DNA of 64,000 nt, from assembly GCA_032173965.1 (NCBI GenBank), contig JAVUNC010000006.1, forward strand, positions 35,931,870 through 35,995,869, given 5' to 3'. A program made the position numbers and the translations under genes. This document shows positions 1 to 12,965 of the stretch, one piece after another. Origin of the DNA: Sitta carolinensis. Lineage: Eukaryota > Chordata > Aves > Passeriformes > Sittidae. Below the pieces are notes generated by a model. That model saw nothing but the letters and a program-made list of their open reading frames with translations, had not been told where the DNA came from and made no database searches. Numbering within the stretch: the stretch's first letter is position 1; every line of letters starts with the position of its first letter.

Positions 1-3000
1 TTACCTTCATGTCTTTTTACTCTTTCAGAATAAAATAGATGAAAAGTATTTTTTTTTTTTCTATCCTTAGGCTAAAGGGGGTGAAAGTGTCAGGGAAATT
101 GTTAACAGAATTAGTAAGGAGATATAGACTGGAGATGAAAACCAGTTCTGTTCAATGTTTCATTTGTCTTTGATTTTTGATATGTTAAATGAGAAAAATT
201 CAATCTGGTAATGCAATACCTGTGTAAACAGCCCTAGTCACTCAAGTGAGTAAGTTGAAATCAATGTGTAAATAAGCATTATAGCTATGTCCTTGAAAGA
301 CATACTGTGAAAATGTTCCCATAGCAGTCAGTCATATTTATAGCTACGAAGTACTATCCACGATAGAGCCCTGACAGAATAGGACAGCACACTTTGATGG
401 AACCAGTAAACATATTCCATTCCAGTACCGTTTACCTTTTAAATGAATACTCTCTACATGCCAGGGATTTAACACGCTTGCTCAATATTGTGAATCACTA
501 TAGTGTAAAAGAGGAAAGAAAAGTATGAATTGCAATTAAAATCTGTCATTTAGCATGGATAATTTAAATATGATTCTTCTGTATTAAAAGACCGCTTGCC
601 AAAATCAGGGTAGAAATTAACTTTAAATGCTATATGAGCTTTCACTGAGCTTTATGAAGAGAACTATCTGACTAGAAAATATAAGCAAATTGGTTTTTTA
701 AGTTCCAGAAATGCATTGCAATCAGTAAAAGTAAAATAGTAGAAGATGCAGCTGCATCGAATGAGGCAAACATGTATGTTAATAATAAATAATTTCAAAA
801 CTCTATTTTTTTCCTAGTCAGTCCTTGACTACTTAATCAAAGCCAGGGTCTCCAGCAGGACTTCTTAAATGAGAAAAGACAACCAGGTGTGATTCTAGAA
901 ACTCTTCCTTTGAAGATGATGGGTTTAATAGAACAAAACAGTTCGTAATTCTTAGCATTACATGAGGATGCAGCATTACATGCATTTAATAAAAATACAC
1001 AAATAACTTTCAAAGTGAAGGAAATAGTGGATCTCAATTTTTCCATGTAGATGTCAGTTCATCAGATCATAAATGAGAAGATGTAATAATACACATTTTG
1101 GTATTAAGAAAGATATAACCGTATTATTTTCCTCTTTTGGATTATTCTTCCATTTTATGTATTTACCATGTTAAAATAAATCATAATTTTTTGCCTAAAA
1201 ATTGAATTGGGAGAAAAATACTTTTTACATTCTCCCTGTTATTATAAAACAATATTAGCAGAAATTAATTTTCATTTTTAGTTCAAAGTAAAAATGACAA
1301 TGATAGATAGAAATTATTTTTCTGAAGGAATTATCTCTTTTCACATCCTAAAAGAGCAAATTCTCCTCACTGATATCAGGAACTGTAAACAGACTACATT
1401 ATACTATTCTGTAGGACTACCTTTCACATGCTCTACAGCTGACTTAAGGATGATTTAATAGACATTTTTTTGCATATTCAGCACAACCATATTTTTTACA
1501 CCATGTTTTAGTTTAGCTGGGAGAGGGAGATTTTAGCAAATGGTATTTTTTCTTGTTTGGTAAAGATATGTTTTCTTGAATTTTAGATCTGCTATTCTTT
1601 ACCTGCTTTTCCACATTTTTGCTGCACTTTTTTTCATGCTTTCTGAATTCAGTCACGGGGGTGGCATTTTTCTTCATGGCTAAACTGACAAATACAATAT
1701 TGTTCATTACTCCACATAGCCTATTTGAAGATTGTTTGGTGATAGTATATGAAGTGCACTTGCTACCTTCAGCAATACCTAATTACAAACACAGTTCTCC
1801 AGCCAAGAGCTGGAGACTTTTGAACAAATTATGATATAACATTGTTATCAAATGAGCATGTGAAATTTAAAGCAGAATTGGATTCAGAGTTTTGCAAGGG
1901 AAAAATAATGCTGTTTTATTGCTTCTGCTTACTATGTTGTTATTCACTAATGCTAAATGGAAGACATGAAAAGTCACCAGTACCAATTAACTGTTTAATT
2001 AGAACTGCAAAGATATCTTATAATTGTAGTCCTCTTTCAATCAGCTGCAAAAGTCTGCTACAGACCCAAATAAAATAAAAAGTAAAGTAAAACCAAACTA
2101 TTTGAAATACATTCTTTGAAGCTGTCATGTTTTAGTTAAAATATACTGATTAATTCTTGACTGGAATGTTTTACCGAATAATACAAGCATAGAAACAGAA
2201 GATTATCAAACATCATGGCACAGCTGGAAAGAAATGGGCTAGTAACACACTGGTTTCAAAACAGGTTAATTTGATCAGAACTAAAGTAACAGCTTTGAAT
2301 TTTTGCAGCAAATGCAGTTTGTAAAGTCTGATTAGTCTCACTGAATTCAAGCTTGTATTGCACTTGTTCACAAAGAGACACGTTCACTAACTCAGATTCA
2401 GCTTGTAAATTAGGAATAGAATCCAAATATTTGAGACCTGGGACATTATTTTAGTTTTGCAAAAGGAGTAGACTTTCCATTCTGCAATATACGGTGAAAT
2501 AGATTGCATCCATAGCAATAAATATAGTGAACACAGGAAATCAAACCTTCATTTTGTATATCTCAGTTTTGTACATCTCCCTGTTTTCCATCTGCTCACA
2601 GTGCAGGATGGGCTATTTTGGTCTATATTTATAGAGAATTGAGTATCAGCATGCTCCCAATCTTGAGCATTCTCCATGCCAAAATGTAGTTTCTTCTCCA
2701 GGCACTGTGGGTGCTGAACAAGTCCAGACTTGAGAATGGGCTTAGAGTTGTGCTGGAAAGCCTTGTAGGCAATCAGAAGTGGGCTGCTTTGGTTCCTCAG
2801 GTAAGCGAATTAGTATTATATAATTTCTAGTGTTCTAGTGTATATATTTTTATTTGTTCTTTCAGGTTATAAACACTACCCTGCAGTGAGCCATATGTGA
2901 AGCACTGCACTATCTGTGCTTTGAGATCACAGTATGATTTTAATTATCAGTGTTAACAGATTTGAATGAAGAGGGACAGTTTTTCAACTGGTTACAGACA

Positions 3001-6000
3001 CGAGTTGTCTATGTAAGATGGATTAATGAAAGATAATTTTACAGTATGAACATAAAAGAGCTTGGTGATTCTAAAACAGGCTTAAAAATTTATAAAAAAT
3101 CCAGATTCTCTTTCTATGCACACAATCATGGTATGACTCTTCAATTATAAAAAAAAAAAAATTAAAAAAGATGCAATCAGGTTATAAAGATCTCTGAATA
3201 ATTGTTCTGAATTACTGGTTCTATCTAAAGAAAGGGAAGATAGTGAAAATGATCTGTGAAAGAAGCAAATCCTGAAGGATATCTTAACCTCTGCTTGCAA
3301 ACTGAGGAGACAGTTTCCAGTGAAAGAAACAAGGTTGTCTGTCTGCAGAGCAACTTAGGGGGAGATTGTGAAAAATTCTCAGAGCATACACACTGAAGAA
3401 ACCAGCCTGAAATCACATTGAAGCCTTTCTGGATGGATGGGACAAGGCAGATTCTACATATTCACACCTGTCAGTCAGCTCAGAACAGTGCTGTACCAAA
3501 GCCCAATGTGTGATAAACACATCGCTATTACGTGAAAAAGGGTCCCTACTCTCTGAGAAAATGGGTCTCTATCTTGTTTTTTTGCCCTCATCTTGCTTTT
3601 CTGTCTTACATACAGCTCTTTAATGAGGTTGACATATGTTGTATTTGCTGTACTTGCTCCTAGTAACAAATTTTAAAACTTTCTGGTCTTTTTCCAACAA
3701 ACAAATTTTAAAGAAACTACTGGGAAAAAGCTAATGGCTCATGGAGCAGAATTTTAGTATAGGGAAGGGCAGGGCTGGCTTCTCTTTCCAATGAAAAGAG
3801 CCATTCAAAGTCATTTGTCCAAGAATCATCTGTGACTGGTAAGTCTCTTATTACAAAAACACAGATGTTGGGGCTGGAAATTAATTTACTGGCTTTGTTT
3901 GTCACCTTCTGGAATGGAATGAAACCATCCACTTCAGTGCCCTGAAGACTGCTCTCTGTAAAGACTACTCTGTTTTATATTTTGCTGGTTTGTTCTGCCC
4001 TCTTCAACATCCACACAGTGTGAAAATGAAAGACATCCTCCCTACTTCTGTAATGCTGAAATCCACTGGTGCTCTTCCTTTCAGAGAGCAGGAGGAGGCA
4101 AAGATCTGTGTCTGTAGAAATCTTTGGCATACCAGTTTACTTGATGCGACCTTTTGTTCAAACAAAGCCATGTACTGAATACAAAGGCAATTGCAAATGT
4201 CTGCAGTCTTTTAATCAGCATCAGTACACACCACAGTAGTTTCAGCAAATTGTTTATTTCATTACATGACTCATTGCTGCAGGTGAGCAGTGCCTGAGAA
4301 CTTACTGTCAGGATTGCCCCCAGACAGAGTTGTAGAGAATACCTCTACTTTGAAAACACTTCATTCTCATTCTCTTTCTTTGCAAACAGTTCCAAATTGA
4401 AGATTATCAGCTGTGTAAAATCCAGACGGAATTTCAAGCTGCTGACATTGTGGCATTGAATATACAGAGCTCAGCAGCAAGACGCCAGTAGCAATCTGAA
4501 ACAACCTTCACTAGACCCCCATCTAATAACTACAGATTCAGAATGTCATTGGATGTGCAGGCTCACAAGGTTATTGAATAACAATCCTATTTCTGCTAAT
4601 AGTAGGTGCTCCTAGTTCGCTTATAATTAGTCACTTTGGAGGTTTTATACAGGGTATTGAATTTAAAGTTTTCAGTGTGAATGAAAACGAACACAACACA
4701 GAGCAGAGAGAATTATTCTACCACTCATTAACGACAGTCACAGCTACCTCTGGCACTTTCTGTGTACACTGAGGGCCATTTATGTTCTGCATCCTCTGAG
4801 TGATTACTGTTCTGGGAGAGGCTGGGACTTGAACATCTGCAGCTCCCCTACAGCCTGTTAGGTCAGTTCCCTCTGCATGATCTGCAATGGTCACCTAACT
4901 GAAACAGAACAGATATTCCTGGTTCTAGCAGGGAGAACAATAAATCTTTCCTCCAGCTGACAACACAACTGCTTCCCACTCTGGGTGACTGAGTTTGTTC
5001 TCTTTACAGTGTAAACTGCAAATGGCTGGAAAGCACAGAGAACCTCCTTAATCAACGAGGATCTTTATCATTTTTGCTGTTTAAAATAGAAGTTTCCCAA
5101 CTTTGACAGGTGATTCAACAACAATGTGGCCAGCAGGTCGGCATGACATCAGATTGGTGCCATGAACATCAGTCTGTTTCAGACTTTCCCCTAAAGGTCA
5201 AAGGCATGGAGCGTGAATAGAAAACAGGCTCATCAATAATAATATCTTTTATTTTCCAGACTGATGAGCCGTAAGTTAGATCGTTAGCACACTGTGATGT
5301 GTGGGTGCTGGCAGGTTTTAATACCCATAAAGACAGCTGTATCTGCAACATGGGAAACTTAAATTTTAGTGTAAATATTTGAAGGATGGTGAAATGTCAG
5401 ATTCCATAGTGCTTCCATCATAATAAGCACTGAATGTCCTAACCAGACTAGCACGAACTGGATTTGGGTCCTAACTGGTCTTTCATTGCTGAAGAACCCA
5501 GTTCTGGCGCTCTGCAAAAATCTGACAAAAAAGGTGTTGCCTGGGGTGAATGCATGGGCATGTGCATGTTCAGTGCTGCAATAATGAGTGGTCTGCACAA
5601 TCTTGGGGATATGTGTTTGCTTTGAATGTTCAGATCTATGCAAACACATCAGCACCCATCTGCCACTGCCCTTGATGTCATCAGTGACTGCGTCATTTGC
5701 ATTTTAATGCAGAGGTTCTCAGTAGAGTTTGCCTAAGCAGCACATTTGTGGAAATGAGTTAAATTACTCTCTTTTCTTAGTTATTCCAAAGTCTCAGAGA
5801 GAACCATAAAGTAAGATTACTGGCTGCATATCAGGAAACACACAAGTTCTTTTTTTCCAGTCACGTAAGGCTCAGTGCTTTCAACATTTTCTGTTTGCAG
5901 GGGTCTGTGTTGTGTGAATAACCACAAAGCTATCCAAACATGAACGATTCATTGCTCTGTAATAATATAATTTGTTTCCTAAAACAACGAGAAAGTATCA

Positions 6001-7639
6001 CACATTTTCCCAGGAGATAACTCAAGCTTCTTTTCCTATAGTATTTCATTATTAACAAGATTTCTTCCCTAAACCACAGAAATAAAATGATTTGTATATT
6101 CTGCAAATTTCTCAGCTCACAATTTGCTAAAATAACCAAGTGTATTTATAAATATCAAATGAAAAACCTCTTAAAGCCACTTTTACAACCTATATATTTC
6201 TGTCACCTGGGACCCAAATTTTTCTGATTGCCTCCATCTACATTTTAACTTCAAAGGCTGCTGTGTTGTATTCAGCTGCAGCACACAGCTATTGTTTCCC
6301 CTATTGCTCTGCTATCAGGGGTTCTGCAGGTGGACAGTTATTATCCCGGGCCAAGACAAAATGCAGTCAGCAGTTACATGTGTTTTTTCTGTGACTGGCA
6401 TGAATGGTATCATCCTAAATAGTTATCATTCAATGGTCCTCTCACCTTCTTTCCAGGCTTGGTTTTAGATACTTTTTGAAAGCACAAAATCAGTACGTGT
6501 GACATACTGTCCTATATCTATTCTGTTCTTTATCTCTTTCTAGTTCTGAAATAAGTTTAAAAGTTACATATTGCTGAGGCTACCTGTGATTCATTAAATT
6601 AATGTTCTGCTCCTGGTCAATAACCTGTGTCCTATGAAAGGATGTAAAACAAGAGGAAATTAGACTTGAAAATTTCTTTCTTTTAAGTGACACTGGAAAG
6701 ATAAAATTTGTGTATGAAATGTGAGGAAAACATATTGCTAATACATAACAGTATTTTGTTATTCATAAACATACCTTTATATTTCATCTCTTTAGACAAT
6801 GTCACTAGAATTCTTTCATCTTTCTTTAACTCTGTTTTTTCCTTTGGTGATTTTTTTTTTTCTCTGACATAATATTGCAGTGTTCTGGAATACCAATATG
6901 CATACTTTTTAAATTTAAATGCAATATTAAATTTAAATAAAAATGGAAATTTCTTTTAAGCTAGTAAATATTTCTGAAATGGAGTATTAAGAATTTACAA
7001 TGTTGACAAAGAAACTTCAGATATTGGATTTTGTTCCCCATTTTTTTTTTTACAAAAGAGTCAATAATTGTTTCTCCAAAGACCCTTTTTCTAAGTTTTT
7101 AAATAACAAAATTTGGCTTCAACTTATGCAAGTTAAAAAATGAAAAATAAAGCCTTTTGAAGAAAAGAAAAATATGATTAATAAACTACCATGTACTATC
7201 AGGTTTTATTTGAATGTCACTTAATAAAGAAACCTGACAACAGGAAGTTTCTCCTTCTGAAAAAAACAAAGTAAAACTATACAGCCCCCCTGACCTTGCG
7301 GCTAAAAAAGCAACAGATCTTCTTATGAGCTGGCTTTCATCTGCAGAAAATTAAAAACCTTAATGAAGAAAAAAAATATGTTCCTCAAAGCAAGAAAAGC
7401 TGGAAAGTAAGAGTTTCTTACCCTGTTATTTATTTTACAGCTCTTTTGATCTGATTACCAGCTCAAAGGTCAAAACCAACTTGTGGCCCATAAGGAGAGT
7501 CTTCGCAATGTACTAGGAATCTCAGGGCCCTATATCCTCTTCTTATCACAGATCAAATCATCAGGGAAAATTCAACCACCCCAAACGTATCTAAGAAAAA
7601 AATGATAAAAACCTTATAGCGCATATTCCTGGGCAATGC
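1..7639. other. AT-rich sequence without recognised gene
   Basis: No exon, RNA gene or interspersed repeat is recognised here. The base composition is evenly AT-rich, with short T or A runs (for example near 50-60, 3150-3160 and 6850). The longest stop-free frame with a start is 98 codons (5359-5655, minus strand); its translation resembles no family known to me and lacks a convincing domain or signal peptide. Old repeats diverged past recognition by eye, or conserved non-coding elements, could be present. This would fit intergenic or intronic DNA equally well. Confidence 0.6.
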
Positions 7640-8345
7640 GGGTGGCAGAGAGAAAGGGAGCTCCTCTGGGTCCTGACTGCGGGCCCGGTCCCAGGAGGCC
7701 GAACTGCCCTGGCACGGAGCCCGGCGCTCTGCCCGGCCCAGCGCTCCGCCGGCCGCGGCGGGCAATGCCGGCAGGGTCCGAGGGACGGCCGGGCCATGGC
7801 GGGCAATGCCGGCAGGGTCCCAGGGACGGCCGGGCCATGGCGGGCAATGCCGGCAGGGTCCAGGGACGGCCGGGCCATGGCGGGCAATGCCGGCAGGGTC
7901 CCAGGGACGGCCGGGCCATGGCGGGCAATGCCGGCAGGGTCCCAGGGGCGGGCAATGCCGGCAGGGTCCCAGGGCGGGCAATGCCGGCAGGGTCCCAGGG
8001 ACGGGCAATGCCGGCAGGGTCGAGGGACGCCGGGCCGCGGCGGCAATGCCGGCAGGGTCCGAGGGGCGGGCAATGCCGGCAGGGTCCCAGGGACGGCCGG
8101 GCCATGGCGGGCAATGCCGGCAGGGTCCGAGGGAGGCGGGCGCGGCGGCATGCCGGCAGGGTCCAGGGACGGCCGGGCCGCGGCGGGCAATGCCGGCGGG
8201 TCCCGGGACGCGGCGCGGCGGGAATGCCGGCAGGGTCCGAGGGACGGCCGGGCCATGGCGGGCAATGCCGGCAGGGTCCAGGGACGGCCGGGCCATGGCG
8301 GGCAATGCCGGCAGGGTCCCGGCGGCGGCGCTGGGCACGGCCTCA
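7640..8345. other. GC-rich CpG-dense island
   Basis: Composition changes sharply from AT-rich flanks to very GC-rich sequence with many CpG dinucleotides. The core is a tandem array (separate entry). The left shoulder (about 7640-7758) and right shoulder (about 8326-8345) are GC-rich but not clearly repeated. Frames of about 160 to 290 codons run through it on both strands and in several frames at once; they arise because the repeat unit lacks stop codons and are not evidence of a gene. I see no TATA box or clear splice sites. It could be a CpG-island promoter of an unannotated transcript, or simply an expanded minisatellite. Islands of this kind are often missing from short-read bird assemblies. 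Confidence 0.75.
7759..8325. repeat. GC-rich minisatellite, about 16 units of 41 bp or 26-27 bp
   Basis: The core GGCAATGCCGGCAGGGTCC recurs at about 7760, 7801, 7842, 7882, 7923, 7950, 7976, 8003, 8041, 8068, 8109, 8146, 8185, 8220, 8260 and 8300. Full units are 40-41 bp and carry a second half around GGACGGCCGGGCCATGG. Short units (starting at 7923, 7950, 7976 and 8041) lack that half and are 26-27 bp. The first four and last two units are nearly identical to each other, while the middle ones are more diverged (for example GGCGGCATGCC near 8146 and a GCCGGCGGG variant near 8195). This pattern suggests unequal exchange or slippage with recent homogenisation at the edges. The exact copy number may vary between individuals or be wrong in the assembly. 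Confidence 0.92.
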
Positions 8346-11300
8346 GCCGGGAAACGCACGGAGGGGAATGGCCCCACTGCAGACCTGGGGCTGCGTGCTT
8401 TGCCTTCGGGCACAGGGAACAGGCTTCAGGCTATTTCATTTATCAGTGTGGCACTGGCCTGAGGACACTGGTTCTCTTGGGCTATTTCTTTAGGGCACTG
8501 TGAAGAATAAATACTACTGGGTACGTGGCAGTCGGGCAATTCTCATTAGGAATCAATGACTTTCAAGAGAACAGTGAGAAATCTCACAAACCTCAAGTCT
8601 AAGGTCTCACTTCTGGGCTAGAGATTAGCTAAATAAAATAAGCTGAGTGCCTCTTGCCATTTAGGATTCATCAGCACATGTAGTTTTCCTGGCTTCATTT
8701 TGGCATAGTTTTAAATGAGCTATTCTGTAGTCCCTCATGTAGACTCCAGGTTGCTGTACTTGGTTGTATTTAAGGTGGGAACCAAGAGCACCACAGATCA
8801 TTGCTTTCTCATGGAATTTGTTTATCAGAAACATACAAGAAGAGCCACAGGCTCGCTGTGGAAAAAGAGACTAGAAGAAAGAAAACATATATTTCTGGTA
8901 TTTCACAGTTACTCTTATCAAACGCTCTTCAAAATACGTAACAAAACCAATCAACTTCTGCTGTGATACTCCCTTGAAAACACTTCAGAAACCAACATGA
9001 TTTGCACATTTTAAAGCAAAGTGCAACTTTGTAAGAGCTTGTCTATGAAACACTCCAGTGTTTGTCACCATTCTCCTACAAAACTGCTCCTTCTGGAATC
9101 GTTGTAATATGGGACAGTTTGTATTTGAGAATGCAGCACTGCAGAGAGGCAAAGGCAGGATGTACTTTACTCATCAACATAGTTTATTTTACTATTGTGC
9201 ATTTGTTGAGAATTAATCCCAAACTAAGTGATGTCTACTATAGTTCTAAACCTACAGAAATCAATGTGATATGACAGTATTTGCTTGCCTAAAATCTTCA
9301 GAGAAGTTCTGCTGTTTGTTCTAAGATATGACTGCTATATTTGGGTGAAAGTGGGCATAGAGAGAATGTCTATATGACAGATTTTTAAATTACCTCACCT
9401 TTTCAACCATGCAAATAAGAAATCAGTACTGGCGTAAGTGACATTTTCATATATTTACTATCAATTCAGTGCCCATTATTCGTTTTCTGCTTTTCTCCTC
9501 AATACAAATCAAACCTCAAAAAATTTAGACCTTCTTTTATATATTTCATCTGTCAATACTTACAAATAGTGAAAGATAAAGAACATGAGGTAAAAAGTAA
9601 GGATGTACTTCAGCACACTGCAATGTATTCTGGGAATAAAAAACCCATGAGAAATTAAAATAATGGTAAAAGTTGAATTTTTTAAGGTATCTCACTAAAA
9701 AAAATTTGCCTTAAATAAATAGAAATATTTCTGAGAGCACAGTTTTATGGCCCCAAGACCCAGAATAATCCTGACAAATATTCATCGTTTAAGTGTACTG
9801 TTTAGCTTTAGCAACTTGGTAGATTCTTGTAAGCAATCAGAAAAAATGGGTCCTCTAGAGTTTGAAATGACCTTTAGAATCCCTTTGTGCTAGACTGTGA
9901 ATCCATTGTACCTCCACTATTGGCTGATGAAAGTGTGTTCAATGAGGTGCATTATTAAACAGTCCTTTCTGGAAGAGTAGTAGGCTACTTTGTTTAGCCT
10001 CACAGATTCTTTGCATTGAGTATGGGTCTAAAAACTCCTTTTAAGCATTTATTTTCATACTACATTTCCTAATTTCTTTGTTCAATAAAGAATTCAAAGT
10101 TGGTATTTGCTGCATTGTGATCTATGCTTCACGGCAATTTTTTTGTCAGCCCTCAGTTCCTTTCTTGGCTTTGAATAAGAAATGCAGACTATATTTATCC
10201 ATAGACATGGTCTGTCATACCGAGTTCATAAAACACTTCAGATGCCATTCTGTAGTCAGTTTTTTTACTCTCTTACCCTTATTAAGGTAAAAATGATAGG
10301 GGCATGCTAAACTGAGGATTTTCAAAATGCCTTTTGTTCTTGTTTAAGACTTGTCTAACTTTTTTATGATCTTTAGCAGAAGCAACTGCTTTTGATTCTT
10401 TAAACCTCAGAACTATTCTTTGACTACTCCTATTCTGACCTAGTAAATAGAAAAGCATTTAAGACTTACACCTTAGCACAAATGTTAATTGGTTATAACA
10501 TTTTTACAATGGGTCTACTGAAATTACGTTTTGGGAAGATTTTTCAAAATTAGAATTATAGGATACTATAGTGAAGTCTACAGTTGGAGGCAGTAAACAA
10601 CAGATTTAAAGTGCAGTTAAGTATGTATGACTGAATCATATTCTCTTTTTGTCTTACAGCAAATACAGAAATAAAGGTAAATACAGTAAATCAGGTTATG
10701 CAGGTAAGCTGATTAAAATGATTGCATTCTCCTTCAGTCTCACAACACAGTCACTGGCACCATAAAGAGAACTAAGAAGTGCCAACCCTTTCTGTCATCG
10801 TGTAAATCACTTTGAGGGAATTAATTTCCTTGAGCTTCATGCAAACTGCCTAGCTCTTAAAAGGCTAAAGTAGTCATTCAAGCACCTTTAATAGGGGATA
10901 AAAATGACCATACTCAAAGGCAATTACCCTTTTTTAAAGCCAGAAATGCAATGCTGTAGTTTTACAATCAATTTAAGCCAGATTAAGCTGTCAGGGTTCT
11001 AATTCTCCCTTGTGTCAGCACAAGCATTTACCTTCTGGTCAAAACTAAACAGATGATTTTTTGCTATGTTAGTTTTAAGCAAGATCAATTCACCAACCTG
11101 GCTCACTGTACAGCTAAACAAAGCTTTCCCAGGAGGGGAAAGATGGCAGGGAAGTGAAGGCAGGTGATAGAAACACTTCTCTTGGAATCAGTGCCAGATG
11201 CTGCTGCTGATGATGATTTAGAAGTTACAGCATTAGAAGCAAAAGGTTTCTGTCTCTATTGGTTACAGATGGGACCTCAGGGCAGATGGGCTACAGGGCA

Positions 11301-12694
11301 GTAGGAAACACCCCAAAGATACATGTGTAGAGTAGCTGAAAAGACTAACTTTAAGGCATTAAATTTTTCATGTAAAAATATGTTTCCTAATGAAATAGAA
11401 AAGGATTTTCTCTTTTCTTTTCATCTTAGAACACTTCCAAACATGCTGTGTGCATAAAACCAAAGAGAGTAGTTTTTTACAGAACAAAACAAATTTATTT
11501 TCAGAATACTACATGGACATATATTGTACTTATATTTTAATTTAACTATGCACAGGGGAACTAAATACACAGTCTGAGTCAAATAGAAATATGGGAGAAC
11601 TAGACCCACAATATATCTTGACTGCAGTTTCTATCAAAGGCTGAAGTCCTTTGGGATTCATATGGATTGACAAAACAATTAAAAAGGGAAAAAACCAATA
11701 AACTCTAATGGAAACCATGTTTCTCTTCTGTTGCCAGCAGGGATTATAATATTCTTAGTAGTACATATCTCTCAGAATGAAAAGTGGGTGCGAAAAAAAA
11801 AAGGGGGGGAAGACGCAGCATGAGGGAAGGGAAGGAAAACAAGCATACATTTGTTTTTATATCTTTCAGTGTTAATGATTTGAAGGGGATCATTTGATAA
11901 GACAAATAGGTCTTTCAGCTTTTAGCCCACCAAAAGTGAAAAAACTCAGACCAGTGGCACAATATTTTTAGAAGAGAGTAATGGAGTAAAAGGTTCCACA
12001 TAGTTTGGAAATGGCATTTAGATGCATTTTCCAGAGATAGAGGATGGTGTTTGTAAGAATGACTAGCTTCTAAAGACAGCAATAAATTTCTCCTGCTCAT
12101 GAGAAATAGTCTAGCCTTAAGTGCAGTAGACCTGATCCAGATCCTGGATTTCCAGATCCAGGGACAGAATTTCTTCACTGTTTAAGGGACTGAAGACTAA
12201 GTTGTGCAGGAGCCTTTGGCTTAAGCAGTCTTTTGTGATGCTGAATTTTGTTGTTATTTGTAATTTAGCTACTATTTAAGGACAAAATCTGCTATGGGAA
12301 ACTCCTGTCCCATCACGGAATTAGGGTTTCCATGGAACATCGTCTTCAACATACCAGATGTTTAGTGAAATTGTAAGTTTGCTACACATGTAAAACTCAA
12401 AGCTTTCTGAGCTCATATCTTAAATAAAATTTATCTGGAAGCTATAGATAAAGGCAAACAGTTAGCTGGACTAGCAGAAAGGTGCTGAAAGATGCCACAG
12501 TAGAGACAGTAGTCTTCTTTTCCTCATTAGAACTCAATTTTTAGATTATCCTGAATCATGAGCTTCAGGTAGAATGTCAGATATAAGGTTCATTGAACTA
12601 GCTTGGATAAGATCTGAATTAATTTGTCTTTTTAGTCCAGTTGCCCCATGCTGTAGTTGATCCTCTTCTGGTTGTAGGTACCAACATTCCTCAT
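8346..12694. other. AT-rich sequence without recognised gene
   Basis: No recognised gene or interspersed repeat. A polyadenylation-type hexamer AATAAA occurs at about 8504, just after the GC island, but no transcript can be inferred from it alone. A short A-run followed by a G-run sits near 11796-11812. The longest frames are 83 and 87 codons and show no recognisable domain. Confidence 0.6.
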
Positions 12695-12965
12695 GATCTG
12701 TGGTTCCGCCTCTCTGCTCTGCTCGGGCGAGACCCCACCTGCAGTGCTGCATCCAGCTCTGGGGTGACAACACGGGAAGGGGACCTGCTGGAGTGAGTCC
12801 AGAGGAGGCCAAGAAGATGATCAGAGGGATGGAGCACCTCTCCTATGAGGACAGGCTGAGACAATTGGGATTGTTCAGCCTGCAATAGAGAAGGCTTTGG
12901 GGTGATCTAACTGTGGCCTTCCAGTGCCTGATGGGAACTTGAAGGAAAGATGGGGCAAGACTATT
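12695..12965 (+). mobile_element. CR1 LINE fragment (3' part of ORF2 region), sense strand
   Basis: The stretch follows the well-known bird CR1 consensus: a segment near 12725-12760 corresponding to GAGACCCCACCTGGAGTGCT, then GTCCAGAGGAGG (12797-12808), and GGAGCACCTCTCCTATGAGG (12831-12850), followed by a GTTCAGCCTG block and GAAAGATGGGG near 12943-12953. CR1 is a non-LTR retrotransposon that copies itself by target-primed reverse transcription, and most bird copies are 5'-truncated. This copy also lacks the 3' tail, since the sequence after about 12965 no longer matches. Frame-disrupting changes, such as a TGA in the GAGTGAGTCC segment, show it is a dead fragment. Boundaries are approximate. 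Confidence 0.93.

Noticed and set aside
7759..8325. CRISPR array
   Set aside because: The direct repeats are contiguous, with no unique spacers, and the window is vertebrate DNA.
7553..8503. Frames of 166 to 286 codons on both strands
   Set aside because: They run through the minisatellite in several phases at once; the repeat unit simply lacks stops, and the translations are periodic and rich in proline, glycine, alanine and arginine.
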